Source: Hydractinia symbiolongicarpus (lineage: Eukaryota; Cnidaria; Hydrozoa; Anthoathecata; Hydractiniidae). From it: 64,000 bases of DNA. The notes under the pieces are model-generated. The model had not been told where the DNA came from. It made no database searches and worked only from the letters and a program-made list of their open reading frames with translations. The stretch covers positions 11,966,001 to 12,030,000 of the forward strand of contig NC_079883.1 of assembly GCF_029227915.1 (NCBI RefSeq), written 5' to 3'. Made by a program: the position numbers and the translations under genes. Positions 9,154-23,228 of this stretch are shown piece by piece; positions within the stretch are counted from its first letter, which is position 1, and the number at the start of each line of letters is the position of its first letter.

Positions 9154-9631
9154 TTAACAGAATTCAGACAGCTTTAAAAAGAGGCCATAAAATTACCTAC
9201 TGCTCGTGGAAACACCCTAATTAACCAATAGAGTTGCGTCATTACAAAATGTTCCGAACATTTTGTACATTTTTTTAAGTAAAACTGTAGTTTTTTTAAA
9301 AATTCGTGGTCTTAATGTTTCAGTAAGGCAATAAATTTGGCATCGTTGGAATTCGCCAAACCTTCTGCTACTTACTAAAAAAAAAAAAAGTCAAAAGCTT
9401 TTGTGTATCAGAAGATACAGCCGTTTTCCCGTAGCCAAAAAACACAGATTTTATAAAAATGTTAAAGTAATGAGCGTAATGTCATTATGCAGCCAATCAG
9501 AAATTACTTTCTTAGCACCAATCAAATGGTTTGTTTTGAACCTTAGCTGTCAATCAATATGAGAAATAAAACTTTGGCGCGATAGTGCATTTTAGACCGT
9601 CTTGTGTATCCGTACTACATCGACTTCTTAA

Positions 9632-10045
<414 letters not shown>

Positions 10046-10406
10046 GCATCTTACCAAACAAAAAACGGCTATTTTTATAGCCACACATCCATAAAAAATA
10101 TTACGGCTAGCTTTTTATATCAAACTTTGTCCTGCTTTCTGTTTAAATTTTATGCTACATAAAAATTTTATGCTACATAAAGTTTGACAATGTTAAAAAT
10201 ATGAAGGGCAAGAAAAGTAAAAGCAAGAAAATAAGAAATTTAAAAACGAAAATACTTAAACTTAGGGAATCTAATCTTAAATTTACTCTTTTTTAACTGT
10301 TTAAGTGACTTAAACAAGTTTAACTTTGTACCAAGATAATGTTTTTTTGTAAATGTGTGGCTATAAAAATAGCCGTTTGTTAATGTAATAGCCAGATACA
10401 CACAAA

Positions 10407-10958
10407 TTATTTTTTTGCGGTCTTCTTTGCTGCCTTTTTGGGAGTCTTTTTGACCTTCTTTGCTGCAGGTTTTTTAGCAACAGGCTTCTTTGTGGGTTTC
10501 TTAGCTGCTGGTTTCTTAGCCGAGGCTTTCTTTGTGGCAGGCTTCTTTGCTGCTTTCTTTGGCGTGCTCTTCTTTGCTGGCTTCTTTTTTGGTGTACTTT
10601 TCTTTGCAGTAGGCTTCTTTGCCGTTGGCTTTTTTGCTGCGGCCTTTTTCTTAGGTTTTTCTTTTTTTACCTGACCTAGCTTGAATGATCCAGAAGCACC
10701 AGTGCCTTTAGTTTGAATCAAATCGCCTGATGTTACTCCTCGTTTAAGAGCCATTTTCAGATGATGATCTGAGTTTTCAGCAACTTTGTAATTTGCATGA
10801 ATATATTTTGTAATAGCTTGGCGAGATGAACCACCGCGTTCCTTTAGGGTAGCGATAGCAGCCTTGATCATGTCCACATATTTAGGGTGATCAGCTGTCT
10901 TCTTTGCAGCAGGTTTCTTCTTGGGTGCGATTTTCTTTGGAGAAGCTGCTTCACTCAT
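10407..10958 (-). CDS. H1: Histone H1, unit 2
   Basis: 183 residues from the MSEAA start, identical to unit 1. Stem-loop at 10359-10374. E2F-like site at 11102-11113. Confidence 0.97.
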   Translation of the reverse strand: MSEAASPKKIAPKKKPAAKKTADHPKYVDMIKAAIATLKERGGSSRQAITKYIHANYKVAENSDHHLKMALKRGVTSGDLIQTKGTGASGSFKLGQVKKEKPKKKAAAKKPTAKKPTAKKSTPKKKPAKKSTPKKAAKKPATKKASAKKPAAKKPTKKPVAKKPAAKKVKKTPKKAAKKTAKK

Positions 10959-11537
10959 TTTTAATGTTTTCTTACAACAATCCAACGATAAACGATGCTT
11001 GTTATCACAGTAGAAGTATACTAAACATTACCGTGTAAATGAGATATAATTTAAGACGGTGCGAAGTATGCGGACGTAAAAGTACCACTCCCGGGAATTG
11101 ATTTGGCGCGAAAAGAGAAATGTGTGTTTCTGTACATCGTATAATGTCCGTTTTGGGTGCCGCGACTATGCGAAAGCATGTTAATTTTTATTTGTAGTAC
11201 GACGCAATAGTCTGCAAGAGAAGCTGCTGGAGTTTGAGGTCTTCAGCATTACATCTAGTCTGTTAATTTGGGCTTCTTCCGCGCTCGTGTTAGGATTTTC
11301 ATAAAGCGTTCTTTGGTTTGCGTTGCGTATGTCGGCCTACATCATCGACACGGCCTGTTTCCGGCTATTAGGAGCAATTCATATATTGGGCACTGCGTTT
11401 CGACTTTTTTATTAGACCACAGTAAAAAAATTCACTCACAGAAGTCCCTTTCTTTCATGGCTACAAACACGAAGAATTCTGTCGTAAGTAAAACGAATGC
11501 GCAAGCCAAAATGACGATGGGGCGAAGTCATAAGCAT

Positions 11538-11610
11538 GGCCCTGTGGCCCAATGGATAAGGCATCTGACTACGAATCAGGGGATTCCAGGTTCGACTCCT
11601 GGCAGGGTCG
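11538..11610 (+). tRNA. tRNA-Arg(ACG), unit 2
   Basis: Same 73-nt sequence as unit 1, with A and B boxes intact and no nearby oligo-T. Confidence 0.95.
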
Positions 11611-11932
11611 CACTGTCGCATTTCGGCTGCATGGTCTACTGTGTAACGCGCGCGCACGTTCTGGCGTAATGCGTTGATAAACGGAATGTACGCAGACATA
11701 TTGGAAAGTAATATCACGCACTTAGTATCGTCGCCTTTGTTAGCATTCATGTAAGTTACCATCCACTTGCTACAGTCGCTCTCCATCCTACGGCTAAATC
11801 AACAGCCGTGATTTTTACTATGTCGCCGTCCATCCGTACGCGGTGACAGTTGTAAGCTTTACAGTAACGTGACATGCTCCACAAGCAGTTACGGTGTGTG
11901 GACGATGCCTATCATGGCAACGCTTGTTCTTT

Positions 11933-12119
11933 ATCGCTTCTCGGCCTAATGGCTAAGATCAAGTGTAGTATCTGTTCTTATCAGTTTAATATCTGGTAGG
12001 CCATTCTCTGAATGGTCAGTATATTAATCTGATTTTTGGCCTTGGGTCATGGAGGTGGATTCATTCACGCCGTGACCACGGGTTGCCTTGGTGTTGCACT
12101 ATTACCGATGGCGGCCCAC
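11933..12119 (+). ncRNA. U2: U2 snRNA, unit 3
   Basis: Standard copy, same as unit 2. PSE-like element at 11879-11892. Confidence 0.95.
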
Positions 12120-12309
12120 ATAAGCAATAAAAGAATAATAGCAGTCCTCTTTCCGACGGCACTCTGCATAGTCTACGGCGGGAACAAAACGCGTACACTG
12201 GGGGAGAATACAGCCTATGCCCCGCGACACGGCAGTTTATAACACACTCAAGCCACAAGCATTAACAAACTTTGAAGGGTACCCTCATGCTACGGTGCAG
12301 TTCCAACTC

Positions 12310-12474
12310 ATACTTACCTGACGGGGAAGTAAAGACTGATCAATGAGGGTTTTCTTCCAGAGTGAGGCTCTTGCATTGCACTACGCTTGGGCTGACCTCT
12401 GCGATTACTGCAAACGTCAGTAACTCGACCGTACAATTTCTGGTAGTGGGGGCCTGCGTCCGCGCTCGCCCCCT
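12310..12474 (+). ncRNA. U1: U1 snRNA, unit 3
   Basis: Standard copy, same as unit 1. Confidence 0.96.
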
Positions 12475-12802
12475 CCTTAAGTCAAAATGAATGAGCTTAG
12501 AAAAGTTGCGCGGCCAAATGTCGGTGGTGACTTAAACGCTAAGGTAAAACCTCGCTTGGCTGTTACGAAACGTGATTGCGATATAAGTCCTCGGAAGGCG
12601 GCGGAATTTTATTTTATTTGCCATTCCGTCAGGGTTATTGGATGATCGGCAATAGATCGAGTTTGTATGCATTTGAAAGCTCTTTTTTCTCGTACTATCA
12701 CCTGAAAATGTCGTAGGAAAATGTCATAGGAAACACTTTCAACAACCGCCACGTTCCTTAATTGTTATAACAAGAAATATATCACAGCAAATGAAAATGA
12801 AA

Positions 12803-12921
12803 AGCCTACGACACCGGGAGTTCCCAGGCGGTCCCCCATCCAAGTGCTATCCCGGCCCGACGATGCTTAACTTCCGTGATCAGACGAGAACGGGTGTGTT
12901 CATCGTGGTATGGCCGTAGAC
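12803..12921 (-). rRNA. 5S: 5S rRNA, unit 3 (variant)
   Basis: Differs from the other copies at 12846, which changes U to C at about nucleotide 76 of the RNA (UAGUACUUGG becomes UAGCACUUGG). This segment is among the most conserved parts of eukaryotic 5S and lies in the internal promoter region. The copy may be a variant or non-functional. Confidence 0.93.
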
Positions 12922-13118
12922 ATTAGTAGGTGCAAATACGTGCAATTTATTTTGACGTTGTGATCAAATTTTTTTATTTAATTTCTTTGAGTTACTTAGG
13001 ACAAGGCGTATGCATGGATTATCTATTAGACTTTAAGGTTATAGTTTTGTGAAAAAAACAATGTTTTTTTAAAGATGTGTGGCTATAAAAATAGCCGTTG
13101 TTTTCTGAGTGTAGCGGT

Positions 13119-13499
13119 TTACTTCTTCTGTCCTTTGTCGTTCTTCTTTGGGAGTAAGACAGCTTGAATGTTTGGCAAAACACCGCCAGCTGCAATGGTT
13201 ACACCGCTCAAAAGTTTGTTTAATTCTTCATCATTACGAACAGCCAATTGTAAATGTCTTGGAATAATCCTAGCTTTTTTGTTGTCTCTTGCTGCGTTAC
13301 CAGCCAACTCCAATATCTCAGCAGATAAATATTCCAAGACGGCTGCTAAGTAAACTGGTGCTCCAGATCCAATTCGGTTAGCATAGTGCCCTCTACGAAG
13401 GAATCTATGCACTCTACCGACTGGAAATTGAAGTCCAGCTCTTGAGGATCTTGTCTTGGCTTTAGCCTTAGCTTTTCCACCTTTTCCACGTCCAGACAT
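13119..13499 (-). CDS. H2A: Histone H2A, unit 3
   Basis: Protein identical to the others, with one silent change (CCACCA to CCGCCA on the plus strand near 13185). Stem-loop at 13081-13096. Its promoter is the shortened one of this unit. Confidence 0.99.
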   Translation of the reverse strand: MSGRGKGGKAKAKAKTRSSRAGLQFPVGRVHRFLRRGHYANRIGSGAPVYLAAVLEYLSAEILELAGNAARDNKKARIIPRHLQLAVRNDEELNKLLSGVTIAAGGVLPNIQAVLLPKKNDKGQKK

Positions 13500-13765
13500 A
13501 ACTGCGATTTGATTTGTAAGTTAATACAAAAACGTACGAATATTTAACGTAAGTGTTAACGAAATAAACTTTACTCGTTTTTTCATCATAAAAATAGGAT
13601 CGAAATCATAATTAAGTATTAAACAAAAGATTTTTTTTTTAACCAATTAAATTGCGTATCGGCGTTTTCGGATCGAATTCGATCCGATTTTTTTACTTAT
13701 AAACAAAAAGTTTTGACTTGCAGTTTAATGCTTATTTACAAGTTAAGTAGCAAAAATTTTTAACC
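13500..13765. promoter_or_regulatory. Divergent H2A/H2B promoter with 18-bp deletion, unit 3
   Basis: 266 bp instead of 284. The 18 bp lost, just after 13610, lie between two copies of the direct repeat AATCAT and include the upstream CCAAT box. The second CCAAT box, the 20-bp palindrome and the H2B TATA box remain. Confidence 0.9.
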
Positions 13766-14170
13766 ATGTCTGACGCAGCAGCTAAAGGAAGAAAACAGGC
13801 ACCTAAAGTAGCCAAGAAAGGTGAAAAAAGAGCCGGCAAAAAAGGAGGAAAGATTGGTGGAACTGGTGAAAAGAAACGCAAGAGAAAGAGAAAGGAAAGT
13901 TATGCTATTTACATCTACAATGTTTTGAAACAAGTTCACCCAGATGTCGGAGTTTCAAGCAAAGCTATGAGCATCATGAACTCATTTGTCAACGACATCT
14001 TTGAGCGCATTGCTTCCGAAGCTTCGCGTTTGGCTCTTCAAAACAAAAAGTCGACCATCTCTTCTCGTGAAATTCAAACCGCAGTACGTCTTCTCTTGCC
14101 TGGAGAACTTGCAAAACACGCAGTCAGTGAAGGAACAAAAGCCGTCACAAAATACACAAGCAGCAAGTAA
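13766..14170 (+). CDS. H2B: Histone H2B, unit 3 (G9R)
   Basis: 134 residues with codon 9 changed from GGA to AGA (glycine to arginine, counting Met as 1) in the flexible tail, likely tolerated. Stem-loop at 14194-14209. Confidence 0.98.
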   Translation: MSDAAAKGRKQAPKVAKKGEKRAGKKGGKIGGTGEKKRKRKRKESYAIYIYNVLKQVHPDVGVSSKAMSIMNSFVNDIFERIASEASRLALQNKKSTISSREIQTAVRLLLPGELAKHAVSEGTKAVTKYTSSK

Positions 14171-14630
14171 ACCAACGTCTACCAAACACAAACGGTCTTT
14201 TTTAAGACCACACATCTTTAAAAAAACATTTACTTGGCGTCACTACAAGTTAACCGAAGTTAATAAAACTTCTAAATAATGTGCTTAAGAACACTAGCCT
14301 ACATTTAAAATACTTCCCCATGTGTGTGTGGATTAGCTTCACTTTTCATACGTATTATTAGCTGTACTTGCAGAAAAGACAAGTACATTGATCCATGTTA
14401 TTGCTTACATTTAACTTAACCCAGCTTTTCACGGAAACACTCCCAGGCAAATTAACCCTACAAAGTATTTCTAAATTTTTTTTGTGTCATATATGACATA
14501 GTATCGTATAGCAATAAATGTAACTGTGACAAGACTTTACACATTGTGTAATTTGGAAGCGTGCACAAAGTAATGTTTTAAAAGATTTGTGGCTATAAAA
14601 ATAGCCGTTTTTGTTGAGCAATGACAACGC

Positions 14631-14987
<357 letters not shown>

Positions 14988-15465
14988 TTAACAGAATTCA
15001 GACAGCTTTAAAAAGAGGCCATAAAATTACCTACTGCTCGTGGAAACACCCTAATTAACCAATAGAGTTGCGTCATTACAAAATGTTCCGAACATTTTGT
15101 ACATTTTTTTAAGTAAAACTGTAGTTTTTTTAAAAATTCGTGGTCTTAATGTTTCAGTAAGGCAATAAATTTGGCATCGTTGGAATTCGCCAAACCTTCT
15201 GCTACTTACTAAAAAAAAAAAAAGTCAAAAGCTTTTGTGTATCAGAAGATACAGCCGTTTTCCCGTAGCCAAAAAACACAGATTTTATAAAAATGTTAAA
15301 GTAATGAGCGTAATGTCATTATGCAGCCAATCAGAAATTACTTTCTTAGCACCAATCAAATGGTTTGTTTTGAACCTTAGCTGTCAATCAATATGAGAAA
15401 TAAAACTTTGGCGCGATAGTGCATTTTAGACCGTCTTGTGTATCCGTACTACATCGACTTCTTAA

Positions 15466-15879
<414 letters not shown>

Positions 15880-16240
15880 GCATCTTACCAAACAAAAAAC
15901 GGCTATTTTTATAGCCACACATCCATAAAAAATATTACGGCTAGCTTTTTATATCAAACTTTGTCCTGCTTTCTGTTTAAATTTTATGCTACATAAAAAT
16001 TTTATGCTACATAAAGTTTGACAATGTTAAAAATATGAAGGGCAAGAAAAGTAAAAGCAAGAAAATAAGAAATTTAAAAACGAAAATACTTAAACTTAGG
16101 GAATCTAATCTTAAATTTACTCTTTTTTAACTGTTTAAGTGACTTAAACAAGTTTAACTTTGTACCAAGATAATGTTTTTTTGTAAATGTGTGGCTATAA
16201 AAATAGCCGTTTGTTAATGTAATAGCCAGATACACACAAA

Positions 16241-16791
16241 TTATTTTTTTGCGGTCTTCTTTGCTGCCTTTTTGGGAGTCTTTTTGACCTTCTTTGCTGC
16301 AGGTTTTTTAGCAACAGGCTTCTTTGTGGGTTTCTTAGCTGCTGGTTTCTTAGCCGAGGCTTTCTTTGTGGCAGGCTTCTTTGCTGCTTTCTTTGGCGTG
16401 CTCTTCTTTGCTGGCTTCTTTTTTGGTGTACTTTTCTTTGCAGTAGGCTTCTTTGCCGTTGGCTTTTTTGCTGCGGCCTTTTTCTTAGGTTTTTCTTTTT
16501 TTACCTGACCTAGCTTGAATGATCCAGAAGCACCAATGCTTTAGTTTGAATCAAATCGCCTGATGTTACTCCTCGTTTAAGAGCCATTTTCAGATGATGA
16601 TCTGAGTTTTCAGCAACTTTGTAATTTGCATGAATATATTTTGTAATAGCTTGGCGAGATGAACCACCGCGTTCCTTTAGGGTAGCGATAGCAGCCTTGA
16701 TCATGTCCACATATTTAGGGTGATCAGCTGTCTTCTTTGCAGCAGGTTTCTTCTTGGGTGCGATTTTCTTTGGAGAAGCTGCTTCACTCAT
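16241..16791 (-). pseudogene. H1: Histone H1, frameshifted, unit 3
   Basis: One G is missing from the codons after QTK, near 16538-16540, with a C-to-T change 3 nt away. Translation from the normal ATG gives 84 native residues and nine foreign ones, then stops at 16510. The head and most of the globular domain survive, but the entire lysine-rich tail is lost. The downstream sequence and the stem-loop (16193-16208) are intact, so the break looks recent. A sequencing error in a single base is the alternative, but the adjacent substitution makes that less likely. Confidence 0.9.
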
Positions 16792-17370
16792 TTTTAATGT
16801 TTTCTTACAACAATCCAACGATAAACGATGCTTGTTATCACAGTAGAAGTATACTAAACATTACCGTGTAAATGAGATATAATTTAAGACGGTGCGAAGT
16901 ATGCGGACGTAAAAGTACCACTCCCGGGAATTGATTTGGCGCGAAAACAGAAATGTGTGTTTCTGTACATCGTATAATGTCCGTTTTGGGTGCCGCGACT
17001 ATGCGAAAGCATGTTAATTTTTATTTGTAGTACGACGCAATAGTCTGCAAGAGAAGCTGCTGGAGTTTGAGGTCTTCAGCATTACATCTAGTCTGTTAAT
17101 TTGGGCTTCTTCCGCGCTCGTGTTAGGATTTTCATAAAGCGTTCTTTGGTTTGCGTTGCGTATGTCGGCCTACATCATCGACACGGCCTGTTTCCGGCTA
17201 TTAGGAGCAATTCATATATTGGGCACTGCGTTTCGACTTTTTTATTAGACCACAGTAAAAAAATTCACTCACAGAAGTCCCTTTCTTTCATGGCTACAAA
17301 CACGAAGAATTCTGTCGTAAGTAAAACGAATGCGCAAGCCAAAATGACGATGGGGCGAAGTCATAAGCAT

Positions 17371-17443
17371 GGCCCTGTGGCCCAATGGATAAGGCATCTG
17401 ACTACGAATCAGGGGATTCCAGGTTCGACTCCTGGCAGGGTCG
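17371..17443 (+). tRNA. tRNA-Arg(ACG), unit 3
   Basis: Same 73-nt sequence as unit 1. Confidence 0.95.
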
Positions 17444-17765
17444 CACTGTCGCATTTCGGCTGCATGGTCTACTGTGTAACGCGCGCGCACGTTCTGGCGT
17501 AATGCGTTGATAAACGGAATGTACGCAGACATATTGGAAAGTAATATCACGCACTTAGTATCGTCGCCTTTGTTAGCATTCATGTAAGTTACCATCCACT
17601 TGCTACAGTCGCTCTCCATCCTACGGCTAAATCAACAGCCGTGATTTTTACTATGTCGCCGTCCATCCGTACGCGGTGACAGTTGTAAGCTTTACAGTAA
17701 CGTGACATGCTCCACAAGCAGTTACGGTGTGTGGACGATGCCTATCATGGCAACGCTTGTTCTTT

Positions 17766-17952
17766 ATCGCTTCTCGGCCTAATGGCTAAGATCAAGTGTA
17801 GTATCTGTTCTTATCAGTTTAATATCTGGTAGGCCATTCTCTGAATGGTCAGTATATTAATCTGATTTTTGGCCTTGGGTCATGGAGGTGGATTCATTCA
17901 CGCCGTGACCACGGGTTGCCTTGGTGTTGCACTATTACCGATGGCGGCCCAC
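17766..17952 (+). ncRNA. U2: U2 snRNA, unit 4
   Basis: Standard copy, same as unit 2. Confidence 0.95.
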
Positions 17953-18142
17953 ATAAGCAATAAAAGAATAATAGCAGTCCTCTTTCCGACGGCACTCTGC
18001 ATAGTCTACGGCGGGAACAAAACGCGTACACTGGGGGAGATTACAGCCTATGCCCCGCGACACGGCAGTTTATAACACACTCAAGCCACAAGCATTAACA
18101 AACTTTGAAGGGTACCCTCATGCTACGGTGCAGTTCCAACTC

Positions 18143-18307
18143 ATACTTACCTGACGGGGAAGTAAAGACTGATCAATGAGGGTTTTCTTCCAGAGTGAGG
18201 CTCTTGCATTGCACTACGCTTGGGCTGACCTCTGCGATTACTGCAAACGTCAGTAACTCGACCGTACAATTTCTGGTAGTGGGGGCCTGCGTCCGCGCTC
18301 GCCCCCT
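18143..18307 (+). ncRNA. U1: U1 snRNA, unit 4
   Basis: Standard copy, same as unit 1. Confidence 0.96.
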
Positions 18308-18635
18308 CCTTAAGTCAAAATGAATGAGCTTAGAAAAGTTGCGCGGCCAAATGTCGGTGGTGACTTAAACGCTAAGGTAAAACCTCGCTTGGCTGTTACG
18401 AAACGTGATTGCGATATAAGTCCTCGGAAGGCGGCGGAATTTTATTTTATTTGCCATTCCGTCAGGGTTATTGGATGATCGGCAATAGATCGAGTTTGTA
18501 TGCATTTGAAAGCTCTTTTTTCTCGTACTATCACCTGAAAATGTCGTAGGAAAATGTCATAGGAAACACTTTCAACAACCGCCACGTTCCTTAATTGTTA
18601 TAACAAGAAATATATCACAGCAAATGAAAATGAAA

Positions 18636-18754
18636 AGCCTACGACACCGGGAGTTCCCAGGCGGTCCCCCATCCAAGTACTATCCCGGCCCGACGATGCT
18701 TAACTTCCGTGATCAGACGAGAACGGGTGTGTTCATCGTGGTATGGCCGTAGAC
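18636..18754 (-). rRNA. 5S: 5S rRNA, unit 4
   Basis: Same sequence as unit 1. Confidence 0.97.
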
Positions 18755-18951
18755 ATTAGTAGGTGCAAATACGTGCAATTTATTTTGACGTTGTGATCAA
18801 ATTTTTTTATTTAATTTCTTTGAGTTACTTAGGACAAGGCGTATGCATGGATTATCTATTAGACTTTAAGGTTATAGTTTTGTGAAAAAAACAATGTTTT
18901 TTTAAAGATGTGTGGCTATAAAAATAGCCGTTGTTTTCTGAGTGTAGCGGT

Positions 18952-19332
18952 TTACTTCTTCTGTCCTTTGTCGTTCTTCTTTGGGAGTAAGACAGCTTGA
19001 ATGTTTGGCAAAACACCACCAGCTGCAATGGTTACACCGCTCAAAAGTTTGTTTAATTCTTCATCATTACGAACAGCCAATTGTAAATGTCTTGGAATAA
19101 TCCTAGCTTTTTTGTTGTCTCTTGCTGCGTTACCAGCCAACTCCAATATCTCAGCAGATAAATATTCCAAGACGGCTGCTAAGTAAACTGGTGCTCCAGA
19201 TCCAATTCGGTTAGCATAGTGCCCTCTACGAAGGAATCTATGCACTCTACCGACTGGAAATTGAAGTCCAGCTCTTGAGGATCTTGTCTTGGCTTTAGCC
19301 TTAGCTTTTCCACCTTTTCCACGTCCAGACAT
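18952..19332 (-). CDS. H2A: Histone H2A, unit 4
   Basis: 126 residues, identical. Stem-loop at 18914-18929. It shares the full 284-bp promoter with the first H2B copy. Confidence 0.99.
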   Translation of the reverse strand: MSGRGKGGKAKAKAKTRSSRAGLQFPVGRVHRFLRRGHYANRIGSGAPVYLAAVLEYLSAEILELAGNAARDNKKARIIPRHLQLAVRNDEELNKLLSGVTIAAGGVLPNIQAVLLPKKNDKGQKK

Positions 19333-19616
19333 AACTGCGATTTGATTTGTAAGTTAATACAAAAACGTACGAATATTTAACGTAAGTGTTAACGAAATAA
19401 ACTTTACTCGTTTTTTCATCATAAAAATAGGATCGAAATCATGTTTTTTTAACCAATCATAATTAAGTATTAAACAAAAGATTTTTTTTTTAACCAATTA
19501 AATTGCGTATCGGCGTTTTCGGATCGAATTCGATCCGATTTTTTTACTTATAAACAAAAAGTTTTGACTTGCAGTTTAATGCTTATTTACAAGTTAAGTA
19601 GCAAAAATTTTTAACC

Positions 19617-20021
19617 ATGTCTGACGCAGCAGCTAAAGGAGGAAAACAGGCACCTAAAGTAGCCAAGAAAGGTGAAAAAAGAGCCGGCAAAAAAGGAGGA
19701 AAGATTGGTGGAACTGGTGAAAAGAAACGCAAGAGAAAGAGAAAGGAAAGTTATGCTATTTACATCTACAATGTTTTGAAACAAGTTCACCCAGATGTCG
19801 GAGTTTCAAGCAAAGCTATGAGCATCATGAACTCATTTGTCAACGACATCTTTGAGCGCATTGCTTCCGAAGCTTCGCGTTTGGCTCTTCAAAACAAAAA
19901 GTCGACCATCTCTTCTCGTGAAATTCAAACCGCAGTACGTCTTCTCTTGCCTGGAGAACTTGCAAAACACGCAGTCAGTGAAGGAACAAAAGCCGTCACA
20001 AAATACACAAGCAGCAAGTAA
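19617..20021 (+). CDS. H2B: Histone H2B copy a, unit 4
   Basis: 134 residues, standard sequence, with the full divergent promoter. Stem-loop at 20045-20060. Only 70 bp separate the stop codon from the start of the duplicated promoter of copy b. Confidence 0.99.
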   Translation: MSDAAAKGGKQAPKVAKKGEKRAGKKGGKIGGTGEKKRKRKRKESYAIYIYNVLKQVHPDVGVSSKAMSIMNSFVNDIFERIASEASRLALQNKKSTISSREIQTAVRLLLPGELAKHAVSEGTKAVTKYTSSK

Positions 20022-20091
20022 ACCAACGTCTACCAAACACAAACGGTCTTTTTTAAGACCACACATCTTTAAAAAAACATTTACTTGGCGG

Positions 20092-20675
20092 GTATCGGCG
20101 TTTTCGGATCGAATTCGATCCGATTTTTTTACTTATAAACAAAAAGTTTTGACTTGCAGTTTAATGCTTATTTACAAGTTAAGTAGCAAAAATTTTTAAC
20201 CATGTCTGACGCAGCAGCTAAAGGAGGAAAACAGGCACCTAAAGTAGCCAAGAAAGGTGAAAAAAGAGCCGGCAAAAAAGGAGGAAAGATTGGTGGAACT
20301 GGTGAAAAGAAACGCAAGAGAAAGAGAAAGGAAAGTTATGCTATTTACATCTACAATGTTTTGAAACAAGTTCACCCACATGTCGGAGTTTCAAGCAAAG
20401 CTATGAGCATCATGAACTCATTTGTCAACGACATCTTTGAGCGCATTGCTTCCGAAGCTTCGCGTTTGGCTCTTCAAAACAAAAAGTCGACCATCTCTTC
20501 TCGTGAAATTCAAACCGCAGTACGTCTTCTCTTGCCTGGAGAACTTGCAAAACACGCAGTCAGTGAAGGAACAAAAGCCGTCACAAAATACACAAGCAGC
20601 AAGTAAACCAACGTCTACCAAACACAAACGGTCTTTTTTAAGACCACACATCTTTAAAAAAACATTTACTTGGCG
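20092..20675 (+). repeat. 584-bp tandem duplication of H2B
   Basis: A second copy of the segment equivalent to unit 1 positions 1970-2553, joined after TTGGCG with one extra G at 20091. It carries the 20-bp palindrome (20104-20123), the TATA box (20134-20139), H2B and its stem-loop, but neither CCAAT box and no H2A-side promoter. No long homology is visible at the joint. Confidence 0.95.
20202..20606 (+). CDS. H2B: Histone H2B copy b, unit 4 (D60H)
   Basis: 134 residues with GAT changed to CAT at 20379, turning HPDVG into HPHVG (aspartate 60 to histidine, counting Met). This aspartate is nearly invariant in H2B at the start of the histone fold. It has its own minimal promoter (palindrome and TATA, no CCAAT) and stem-loop at 20630-20645. 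The copy may be expressed weakly or be drifting. Confidence 0.95.
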   Translation: MSDAAAKGGKQAPKVAKKGEKRAGKKGGKIGGTGEKKRKRKRKESYAIYIYNVLKQVHPHVGVSSKAMSIMNSFVNDIFERIASEASRLALQNKKSTISSREIQTAVRLLLPGELAKHAVSEGTKAVTKYTSSK

Positions 20676-21066
20676 TCACTACAAGTTAACCGAAGTTAAT
20701 AAAACTTCTAAATAATGTGCTTAAGAACACTAGCCTACATTTAAAATACTTCCCCATGTGTGTGTGGATTAGCTTCACTTTTCATACGTATTATTAGCTG
20801 TACTTGCAGAAAAGACAAGTACATTGATCCATGTTATTGCTTACATTTAACTTAACCCAGCTTTTCACGGAAACACTCCCAGGCAAATTAACCCTACAAA
20901 GTATTTCTAAATTTTTTTTGTGTCATATATGACATAGTATCGTATAGCAATAAATGTAACTGTGACAAGACTTTACACATTGTGTAATTTGGAAGCGTGC
21001 ACAAAGTAATGTTTTAAAAGATTTGTGGCTATAAAAATAGCCGTTTTCGTTGAGCAATGACAACGC

Positions 21067-21423
<357 letters not shown>

Positions 21424-21901
21424 TTAACAGAATTCAGACAGCTTTAAAAAGAGGCCATAAAATTACCTACTGCTCGTGGAAACACCCTAATTAACCAATA
21501 GAGTTGCGTCATTACAAAATGTTCCGAACATTTTGTACATTTTTTTAAGTAAAACTGTAGTTTTTTTAAAAATTCGTGGTCTTAATGTTTCAGTAAGGCA
21601 ATAAATTTGGCATCGTTGGAATTCGCCAAACCTTCTGCTACTTACTAAAAAAAAAAAAAGTCAAAAGCTTTTGTGTATCAGAAGATACAGCCGTTTTCCC
21701 GTAGCCAAAAAACACAGATTTTATAAAAATGTTAAAGTAATGAGCGTAATGTCATTATGCAGCCAATCAGAAATTACTTTCTTAGCACCAATCAAATGGT
21801 TTGTTTTGAACCTTAGCTGTCAATCAATATGAGAAATAAAACTTTGGCGCGATAGTGCATTTTAGACCGTCTTGTGTATCCGTACTACATCGACTTCTTA
21901 A

Positions 21902-22315
<414 letters not shown>

Positions 22316-22676
22316 GCATCTTACCAAACAAAAAACGGCTATTTTTATAGCCACACATCCATAAAAAATATTACGGCTAGCTTTTTATATCAAACTTTGT
22401 CCTGCTTTCTGTTTAAATTTTATGCTACATAAAAATTTTATGCTACATAAAGTTTGACAATGTTAAAAATATGAAGGGCAAGAAAAGTAAAAGCAAGAAA
22501 ATAAGAAATTTAAAAACGAAAATACTTAAACTTAGGGAATCTAATCTTAAATTTACTCTTTTTTAACTGTTTAAGTGACTTAAACAAGTTTAACTTTGTA
22601 CCAAGATAATGTTTTTTTGTAAATGTGTGGCTATAAAAATAGCCGTTTGTTAATGTAATAGCCAGATACACACAAA

Positions 22677-23228
22677 TTATTTTTTTGCGGTCTTCTTTGC
22701 TGCCTTTTTGGGAGTCTTTTTGACCTTCTTTGCTGCAGGTTTTTTAGCAACAGGCTTCTTTGTGGGTTTCTTAGCTGCTGGTTTCTTAGCCGAGGCTTTC
22801 TTTGTGGCAGGCTTCTTTGCTGCTTTCTTTGGCGTGCTCTTCTTTGCTGGCTTCTTTTTTGGTGTACTTTTCTTTGCAGTAGGCTTCTTTGCCGTTGGCT
22901 TTTTTGCTGCGGCCTTTTTCTTAGGTTTTTCTTTTTTTACCTGACCTAGCTTGAATGATCCAGAAGCACCAGTGCCTTTAGTTTGAATCAAATCGCCTGA
23001 TGTTACTCCTCGTTTAAGAGCCATTTTCAGATGATGATCTGAGTTTTCAGCAACTTTGTAATTTGCATGAATATATTTTGTAATAGCTTGGCGAGATGAA
23101 CCACCGCGTTCCTTTAGGGTAGCGATAGCAGCCTTGATCATGTCCACATATTTAGGGTGATCAGCTGTCTTCTTTGCAGCAGGTTTCTTCTTGGGTGCGA
23201 TTTTCTTTGGAGAAGCTGCTTCACTCAT
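22677..23228 (-). CDS. H1: Histone H1, unit 4
   Basis: 183 residues, identical. Stem-loop at 22629-22644. E2F-like site at 23372-23383. Confidence 0.97.
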   Translation of the reverse strand: MSEAASPKKIAPKKKPAAKKTADHPKYVDMIKAAIATLKERGGSSRQAITKYIHANYKVAENSDHHLKMALKRGVTSGDLIQTKGTGASGSFKLGQVKKEKPKKKAAAKKPTAKKPTAKKSTPKKKPAKKSTPKKAAKKPATKKASAKKPAAKKPTKKPVAKKPAAKKVKKTPKKAAKKTAKK

